This document shows positions 57,236 to 64,000 of a DNA stretch of 64,000 nucleotides, piece by piece. Source of the stretch: Parastagonospora avenae f. sp. tritici 18332-5. Its lineage: Eukaryota > Ascomycota > Dothideomycetes > Pleosporales > Phaeosphaeriaceae. The notes under the pieces are model-generated. The model was not told where the DNA came from, did no database searches, and worked only from the letters and a program-made list of their open reading frames with translations. Within the stretch, counting starts at the first letter, position 1; the number at the start of each line of letters is the position of its first letter. The stretch covers positions 53,713 to 117,712 of the forward strand of contig JAFJTR010000091.1 in NCBI GenBank assembly GCA_022559985.1, read 5' to 3'. Both the position numbers and the translations under genes were made by a program.

Positions 57236-59013
57236 ATGTTTCGGTCACTTGCGCCCCGCGCCGCCCAGAGGGCGACGCGCCCTGTCTCCCAAAGCACATT
57301 CTGCGCATCCAACATCTACTTCCAGAATCGGTTACGACGAGGCTTCGCCTCCGAAGCTGGTGCGTCGCATCGATATAGAGATTAAGATACGGGCTGGAGC
57401 TGACATAGCACAGAGGAGAAGGACTTGGTCATCATCGGTGGCGGTGTCGCAGGATATGTCGCAGCTATCAAGGCGGGACAAGCTGGCATGAAGGTTTGAC
57501 CGCCAGCCGAACAACTACAAGACAGGAATGCTGACGATGCCTGCAGGTCGCCTGTGTCGAGAAGCGTGGCTCCCTCGGTGGAACCTGCTTGAACGTCGGC
57601 TGCATTCCCTCAAAATCCCTCCTCAACAACTCGCACCTTTACCACCAGATCCTCCACGACACCAAGGGCCGCGGTATCGAGGTCGGCGATGTCAAGCTCA
57701 ACCTCCCCGCCATGATGAAGGCCAAAGAGACCTCCGTCTCGGGCCTGACAAAGGGTATCGAGTTCCTCTTCAAGAAGAACAACGTGGAATACATCAAGGG
57801 CACCGGCGCTTTCCAGGACGAGCACACTGTCGCAGTCAACCTCGTTGAGGGCGGCGAGACTACCGTTCGTGCAAAGAACATTCTCATTGCCACCGGTTCC
57901 GAGGCTACTCCCTTCCCTGGCCTGACTATCGACGAGCAGAAGGTCATCACAAGCACTGGCGCTATTGCACTCCAGGAGGTGCCAAAGAAGATGGCTGTCA
58001 TTGGTGGCGGTATCATTGGTCTTGAGATGGTAAGGACAATATATCACTTTTCTGGATGAGTCTGACTCGAATAGGCATCCGTATGGTCGCGTCTCGGTTC
58101 TGAGGTTACCGTTGTCGAGTTCCTTGGCCAGATTGGTGGCCCTGGTATGGACGCAGACATCGCGAAGCAGTCCCAGAAGTTCCTTGCCAAGCAGGGACTG
58201 AAGTTCAAGCTCAATACCAAGGTCACCGCGGGTGAGGTCCACGACGCTGGTGTCAAGATTAACGTCGAGGCCGCCAAGGGTGGCAAGGAGGAGACTGTAA
58301 GTTGAACTGTAAAACATAACTCGAACTCCTGCTAACACCGCCTAGCTTGACGCCGATGTCGTCCTCGTTGCTATCGGTCGCCGCCCATACACTGCCGGTC
58401 TTGGTCTTGACAACATTGGTCTCGAGGTTGACGAGAGGGGCCGCCTCATCATCGACCAGGAGTACCGCACCAAGATCCCCCACATTCGCGCCATTGGTGA
58501 CTGCACTTTCGGACCTATGCTTGCCCACAAGGCTGAGGAGGAGGCTGTCGCAGCTGTGGAGTACATGCACAAGGGCTACGGTCACGTCAACTACGGTGCC
58601 ATTCCCTCCGTCATGTACACCCACCCTGAGGTCGCATGGGTTGGACAGAACGAGCAGGAACTCAAGGCTGCTGGCATCAAGTACAAGGCTGGAAGCTTTC
58701 CCTTCTCTGCCAACTCAAGAGCGAAGACCAACCTCGACTCTGAAGGTGTTGTAAAGTTCCTCGCAGATGCCGAGACCGACAGGATATTGGGTATCCACAT
58801 CATTGGTGCCAACGCCGGTGAGATGATCGCAGAGGGTACTCTTGCGCTCGAGTACGGTGCTAGCTCGGAAGGTTTGTTTAATTCAGCCTCCAAAAAAATA
58901 TATCTACTAACACTGATTCAGATGTTGCACGAACATGCCACGCTCATCCTACGCTTGCTGAGGCCTTCAAGGAGGCTGCCATGGCCACTTACGACAAGGC
59001 CGTCCACTACTAG
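57236..59013 (+). CDS. LPD1: Mitochondrial dihydrolipoamide dehydrogenase (E3)
   Basis: Six exons (57236-57359, 57414-57493, 57547-58029, 58075-58296, 58346-58871, 58922-59013) give 508 residues. E3 reoxidises dihydrolipoamide with NAD+ in pyruvate and 2-oxoglutarate dehydrogenases and the glycine cleavage system, in the matrix. Seen: an Arg/Ser-rich presequence (about 1-38); FAD motif DLVIIGGGVAGYVAAIKAGQ; redox disulfide GGTCLNVGCIPSK (Cys82, Cys87); NAD motif MAVIGGGIIGLE; FAD-contact IRAIGDCTFGPMLAHKAEEE; and the C-terminal dyad HPTLAE (His487, Glu492). All catalytic parts are present. The introns are 45-54 nt. The last two exons are joined at SSE-DVARTCHAHP. Confidence 0.96.
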
Positions 59014-59596
59014 ATTCCCCTCTTATTCAGTTCACGTTTTCTTTTCAGCATCAGCGGGCATGATCTTGAGCTCTCGAGCGGGGAGTCTGTGAATAGTATC
59101 CTGTAAAATATATCTGATGCTTATGCTTATGCTCGTCTGGAGAATAGACCGTTGATTGCTTGAGAATTTTCGTGCAATCTGCTATTTACCAAGACAGTGC
59201 CTCTCACGTTGCAGGAAGAGCGAAATTTACATGCAAAACTGTGGTCCTAGCATGTGTGCAGACAACCCTACCTAAGTCTATTCATTCTGAGGAAAATTAA
59301 AAGACTGCCTGAAGTGAATCGCTGATTCATCTTGTCGTCTTTCTTGTATCTTCAGACCATTATGGCAGTCTGCATTAGTTAAATCTCGCTTCTTCTGCAA
59401 CTTGAGAGAGTGCGCGAGTGAATCACTGCACATAGCCATTGCTCGTGCTCAAGTTTCATCAATTCCGGAGTGCAGCCGATAAGGCTGGCTAGCGCGCTTT
59501 TCGCGTTCCGTACCGCGTTCGCGTTGCGTGATCTTCAATTCGGCCGCAATCCCCACCACACTCCCTTTTGTTTGGACTTCCACCACGCAATTCGCT
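59014..59596. other. Spacer
   Basis: About 580 bases upstream of the Sld2-type gene. AT-rich then mixed. Nothing recognised. Confidence 0.5.
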
Positions 59597-61109
59597 ATGA
59601 GTATCACGGAAAACGAACAGCGCTGTAATGAGCTGCGTAACGACCTGAAGATATGGGAGAAGAACTTTGCTGCACAGAATGCTGGTCGCAAAGCTGGGCG
59701 CGACGATATCAAGGCCAACGAGGAGATCTGTACGCACGCGACACCGTCCTTTGTCGAAACTGTCTAACTGAGCAACTACAGCCAACAAGTACAAAGAGTA
59801 CAATAAGCTACGAGGCAAATTGACTGCTCAAGCTGCCCCACAAACACCCTCGAAACGAACTGCAAGCCGAAAAGCAACCCGCGATGCTGAGCGAACGCCG
59901 AAAGCGGCGCCCAAATACCAGACTTCCACCCCACTCAAGAGGAAAAGGTCAGAAGAGCTCGCATCAGAGCCCATACCACAATCTCCAGAGTTTCTGTCCC
60001 CACAGGGACCGAGTGTCATTGGCCCAACCCCTCAACGAGATGGCATTGTACTCGGCCTTTTCGACATGCTGCCAGCAGGCACACCAAGCAAAAGGAGAGC
60101 AGTATTGGGAGATGTGGAGTTGAATATCCTTCAGACACCGAGTCGCAAATCACAAGAGGCAGCAAGCGAGACTTCGCTGGAGTCGAGGGCTCGAGGGGAG
60201 CGAACACCAGTTTCAGTAGGGAAGAGATTCATGTTGAACCAGTTTGTGACACCGAAAAAGCGCAAGATGGAGGAAGAGGGCACACCAAGTTCCACGACGC
60301 GCGGGCTAGCAACACCAGCGTTCTTGCGGAGAGGCAACTTACTGGGGGCCATTGACGAAGCGGACGAGGCAACACCACGGCCAGCGCCATGGAAACGCCG
60401 CGGACTTGGAAGGAGCCTGAGTGCGATGATACAGGCCATGAAGAAGGACGAAGACGACAAGCTCGATGAAGAGGCAGATATTATGCGGGAAATGGAAATG
60501 GAGGAGGCAGGTATATCTATGCCTCCAAAGAAGCCTCGAGTACCTCAAATCCTAGTCGAGGACAGCCAGGCAGCGATGCCATTGGGCCCCGACCGGGGCT
60601 TGGAGGATGAAGAGGACGAGGACGAAGAGCCAGAGTTGGGCCCAGACGGCAAGCCGCGAAGAGTTTGGAAGAAGAAGGGTCTCAAGAGACAGACAAGACG
60701 AGTCATTAGTAAGTCTACATATCTGGTTCTTATTTCGCCTACTAACATCATACCAGTGCGACCCAACTTCATAAAGTCCAAGCCAGAGTCAGCACTTCAA
60801 ATACATGACGACTCAGAAGACGATCAGGATAAGGTGGCAGAGACACAGGGTAACAGTCATGCAACAGAAGGTATAGATTCTGAAGATGACAATTCAGATT
60901 ACGCTAGTGATGTATCTCACACACCGAAGCAGCGCAAGGTGCAGAAGAAGAAGACAGAAGAGGCCAAAGATCAGCCCAAAGAGGGAGGAGTCAAAACAGC
61001 AGCTCGAAAGATCAAGGCAACAGCTCATGCAAACTTCCGGAGGCTGAAGATAAAGAGCAGTACAGGCGCAAAAGGCGGTGCGAAGGGCAAGTTTGGTCGG
61101 CGGAGGTAA
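59597..61109 (+). CDS. SLD2: DNA replication initiation factor Sld2/Drc1
   Basis: Exons 59597-59729, 59782-60708 and 60757-61109 give 470 residues. Sld2, phosphorylated by S-CDK, binds Dpb11 and helps load GINS and polymerase epsilon at origins. Seen: N-terminal Sld2 motif LRNDLKIWEKNFAAQNAGRK, then SNKYKEYNKLRGKL across the splice; many S/T-P sites (TPSKRT, TPLKRK, TPKKRK, TPSRKS) suited to CDK; FLRRGNLLGAIDEADEATPR with PAPWKRRGLGRSLSAMI; GPDGKPRRVWKKKGLKRQTR followed by RRVIMRPNFIKSK; and a basic C-terminus. The second intron (48 nt) is in frame and stop-free. Overall order fits fungal Sld2 and the N-terminal part is also RecQ4-like. Confidence 0.88.
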
Positions 61110-61741
61110 AATGAGTCGACATGTAAAGTCAAGCTTTGTCATGTCGGACTTGGACGTGTGGCGTTTTGTTGTTCTCCATACAGCAATGTTCCTGATGTAA
61201 GACGAGTAACAACACTGTACGCAGTGCCAATCCGGTCAGCCTTATGAGGCCAGATCTGCAGGTTATTTCGGCGCAAGTAGCTGAGATAGCCAAGGAATAC
61301 TGTAGCCTGGACATTGTCGGTGTGCTATCGTTGCTTTTGCGCAGGCTGTATTGTCTCCTCCAATGTGAGACAGTGTGACTGCATAGGTCATCTGAGGCTC
61401 AAGTAGTGGCTGGATGGTTTATCAATGCGGGTGCCCTCTGTACCGCAATATGAGAGTACATAAGTGATCAGCTAGTATCTGCTTTTCGGTTCCAGTATAT
61501 AATCATGTCTTATATACGAAATCGTACATTTGAAGGGTACGAGGTGCCGTGGAGGGTAGAGCGATCGGTCGTGCACGCTCCACCTCCGAGAAGCTTCCGC
61601 CAAACATCGTCGTCACGTCGAGCTCCGCCTAAGCTTCCACTCGCCGCAACAAACACGACGCCCACATCCACCACTTCACCTCCGCTTCCACCACGCAAAT
61701 CAACCACACACATCAGCTCAATCCCCCAATCACCACAAAAC
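61110..61741. other. Spacer with in-frame upstream ATG
   Basis: About 630 bases. An ATG at 61505 is in frame with Rpn12 and would add 79 residues rich in Pro, Ser and Thr. I treat this as 5' leader, because the family starts at the inner Met. Confidence 0.5.
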
Positions 61742-62625
61742 ATGGCCGAGAAGGAACTCTCCACTGTGCTCCAGCAGCTGCACAAGACCCTCCAATCGCA
61801 CAACTACGAGCACTCAACATCACTACTATCCAAGGCCAAGATCGCGCTCCTCAACCTCAACGCCCTCATTCCCCAGGAGAAGTCATCACGAAAACACCTG
61901 CAACTCGCGCGCGACACGCTCGAACTCGGCGCCATCATCTCCATCCGCCTCAAAGACACGGTATCCTTCACACGCTACTTCCAGCAGCTGCAGCCCTTCT
62001 ACTCGCTACCCGAGTCAACACTCCCCAAAGACGGCGGCAACTACAGCAAAGTCACGGGCCTTTACCTGCTGCTTCTGCTGAGCGAGGGCGACTATGCGGG
62101 GTTCCACACGCTGCTCGAGACGCTAGAGGTGGCGGCGGCGCAGGACGGCAAGAAGCTCGAGGACGACCAGTTCATTCAGTACCCGATACGGTTGGAGCAG
62201 GCGCTTATGGAGGGCAGCTACGATAGAGTGTGGGGCGAGACGAAGAAGGAGAGGGTCCCGAGTGAGGAGTTTGGTCTGTTCACTGAGGTATGTCAAGCAC
62301 GATCATCGCTGTATTCATTACTATACCGGATACGTCGCTAATTACACGATAGATCCTCATCGGTACCATCCGCAAGGAAATCGCTTCCTGCAGCGAGCGC
62401 GCTTACCCCTCCATCCCCGTGTCCGACGCCAAGTCGCTCCTGTTCCTCGACTCGGAAGGCAGCGTCGTCAACTTTGCAAAGGAATGTGGCTGGGTCGTCA
62501 AGGATAGCAGAATATACTTCCCCCAGCAGGAGGACGATTACCTCAGCAAGGACATTTTGGTCACGAGCGATCAGGTCATTGAGAATACCCTGGGCTATGC
62601 TAGGGAGTTGGAGATGATTGTCTGA
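61742..62625 (+). CDS. RPN12: 26S proteasome lid subunit Rpn12
   Basis: Exons 61742-62287 and 62353-62625 give 272 residues, matching the family length (yeast 274). Rpn12 is a PCI-domain lid subunit whose C-terminal helix triggers lid-base joining. Seen: ARDTLELGAIISIRLKDTVS, FTRYFQQLQPFYSLPE, KVTGLYLLLLLSEGDYAGFH, FIQYPIRLEQALMEGSYDRV and, on the second exon, GTIRKEIASCSERAYPSIPV and KECGWVVKDSRIYFP, typical of Rpn12 and related to CSN8. The intron is 65 nt. Start 61742 (MAEKELSTVL) was chosen; an in-frame ATG lies 79 codons upstream. Confidence 0.92.
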
Positions 62626-62767
62626 GCGTGGGTGCAGGGTACTGTACGATATAGCTGGCACGATTATGGAGCGGCTTGGGCTGGAGGCGATAGTTAGAAT
62701 CCAGGTCAAGCGAAATGCACTATAGACTCTTGATGATGAACTTCATCACTCCAACGAAAAAGTAATG

Positions 62768-62791
62768 ATCACCATCACCATCACCATCACA
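62768..62791. repeat. ATCACC hexanucleotide microsatellite
   Basis: About four tandem units of ATCACC, in the 3' flank of Rpn12. Confidence 0.8.
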
Positions 62792-63099
62792 ATGGCCCTA
62801 ATCTTCTTATGGAATGTCAGAAGGTGATGAAGTCCTCTCACTCGAAAATCAAATTTATGATAAAAGGCTTGACTGTTTGTTCAACAGCAGGCAGAAGTAC
62901 TTCTACCTATCCTCGCGCTGTGTGACGTCCAATCTCGCAGCAAAGAATATGATGTATTCCTCATCCATTTCATCCACTCACAGCATGTTTTGCGCGCACA
63001 CGCGCACACGACAATCCAGAAAAGACATAGGTCCTCTGTGATGGCTCTTCGAAAGAGCTCAACATGCAGACTGGCTCGCTGATTTTGTTTCAAGTTCAT

Positions 63100-63672
63100 A
63101 CCACATGTCATACAAGTTTTTCACTGCGAGGAGAGGCAGAAGACATGGCAGCTGTCAATCTTGCTTTTGGAAAGAACAGAGAAGACATACAGCGATCCTC
63201 GTCCAGTTTTAGAACATCAGGAGAAAGGGGGATGTTTGACGTCTAGTCCTTGGTGAATGCTTAGAGGGGTTTTTATATGTATTCTGGAAAAGCGTGTTCT
63301 GTGCAAGATTCTTAGAGGAAGGAGAGAGAGAAAACATGAGCGGCAGACAGTGTTGTTTTTGGGAACAACAGGGAGGCATTTGGCGTGCTGACTTACGTTT
63401 TAGGAAAAGTTGGGAGACGAGGATGTTTGAAGTGAAGTCTGGGGGTGACGGCAGGAAGTTTATATACGTGCTCTAGAATTCTGCATTTCATGTAAGGTTC
63501 TCAGTGCAAGGAGAGAGAGAAGACATAGGAGCAAACATTGTTGTTTTTGGGAAGAACGGAGAAGACATCTACGGTGATGCGGTTCTTTTTGGAAGTCCTT
63601 AAAGTACACCAATGTTTGAAGTGAAGTCTGGGGATAACGATTGAGGAGATTTTATATGCGCTCTGGACAGGC
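63100..63672. repeat. Three diverged tandem repeats of about 190 bp
   Basis: The block ATGTTTG recurs at about 63232, 63423 and 63611 (spacing 191 and 188). Each unit also carries, in the same order, GAGAG-rich sequence before GAAGACAT or AAAACAT, a T-rich block (TTGTTTTTGGGAA in units 2 and 3; TTGCTTTTGGAAA in unit 1), and TTTATATG/TTTATACG before a CTGGA-like end. Units 1 and 3 share GAGAAGACAT twice; units 2 and 3 share GAAGTGAAGTCTGGGG. Approximate units are 63100-63294, 63295-63482 and 63483-63672. No long open frame runs through them. Confidence 0.8.
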
Positions 63673-63982
63673 GGGTCACATGTGATTGGGTACTGGCAAT
63701 TCGTCGCACTGGACATGTATACCGTTGTGACTTTGCTTGCACACGTGGAGATGAAAGTATGTTGTTTTGAACGTCTCCAGGATATCACAACCCATGTCAA
63801 TACATCTTTTCGAACTGCTCATAGCAAATTCCCGTATCTTTTTTAGAAGGCGCAGGGGGACATAGGCAGCTTGATACTTGATTTGATTCCACATACATCG
63901 ATAATGTTGGTAGAACTTCACCTTAGGTAAAGCAAGTACAATTGTACGGTGTGAAGCAAGTTGCAAACTTTGAGTTGTTGCA

Positions 63983-64000
63983 GATTGATTGATTGATTGA
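63983..64000. repeat. GATT tetranucleotide run at window end
   Basis: About four tandem GATT units that reach the window edge; the full length cannot be judged. Confidence 0.8.

Larger units (their letters stand above)
62626..64000. other. Gene-poor end of the window
   Basis: About 1.4 kb with no recognisable gene. It contains an (ATCACC) microsatellite, a tandem array of about 190-bp units, and a GATT run at the very end. Confidence 0.5.

Noticed and set aside
1..64000. CRISPR arrays, bacterial operons or plasmid origins
   Set aside because: The sequence is spliced fungal nuclear DNA; no regularly spaced short repeats of CRISPR type were seen.

Overview
The window is nuclear DNA of a filamentous ascomycete (Pezizomycotina). 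Dothideomycetes is my best guess, but the class is not proven. The evidence is many short GT-AG introns (about 45-75 nt) with TGCTAAC/CTGAC-like branch sites, and families typical of these fungi: a HET-domain gene, a UstYa/DUF3328 oxidase, a fungal rhodopsin-like membrane protein and a GNAT enzyme. Gene models below were built by joining reading frames by hand across splice sites; each model keeps phase and is divisible by three.

Region 1 (1-13.3 kb) holds, on the plus strand, a zinc alcohol dehydrogenase, a Bub1/Mad3-type checkpoint kinase, COP9 signalosome subunit 3, and a long MIT-domain protein.

Region 2 (13.8-26.8 kb) is accessory in character, AT-richer with long spacers. It holds a cysteine-free candidate secreted protein, a broken HET-domain pseudogene, an APC-family amino acid permease, a UstYa-like oxidase facing a possible small secreted peptide gene, a GNAT acetyltransferase, a seven-helix rhodopsin-like protein and a start-less fragment of a single-span membrane protein.

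Region 3 (27-62.6 kb) is dense and mostly housekeeping. It carries two conserved proteins of unknown role, SURF6/Rrp14, a divergent pair of complex I genes (the 8-iron TYKY subunit and mitochondrial acyl carrier protein), Vps74/GOLPH3, SNF5, a secreted endonuclease/exonuclease/phosphatase-like protein, an Ebp1/PA2G4 homologue, an Rco1-like double-PHD protein, cytosolic asparaginyl-tRNA synthetase, a DOPA 4,5-dioxygenase-like protein, a divergent SRP14/Sgd1 pair, dihydrolipoamide dehydrogenase, Sld2 and the proteasome lid subunit Rpn12.

Region 4 (62.6-64 kb) has no recognisable gene and contains three diverged tandem copies of a repeat of about 190 bp.

The housekeeping genes work in separate processes (spindle checkpoint, protein turnover, chromatin, ribosome assembly, mitochondrial metabolism, translation) and are not an operon or pathway cluster. 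The most interesting leads are the UstYa/small-peptide divergent pair, the ~190 bp repeat array, the unsplit Bub1/Mad3 gene with two KEN boxes and a kinase, the decayed HET gene, and several unusual introns: two GC-AG introns, an 18-nt exon, and a 117-nt intron made of two intron-like halves.
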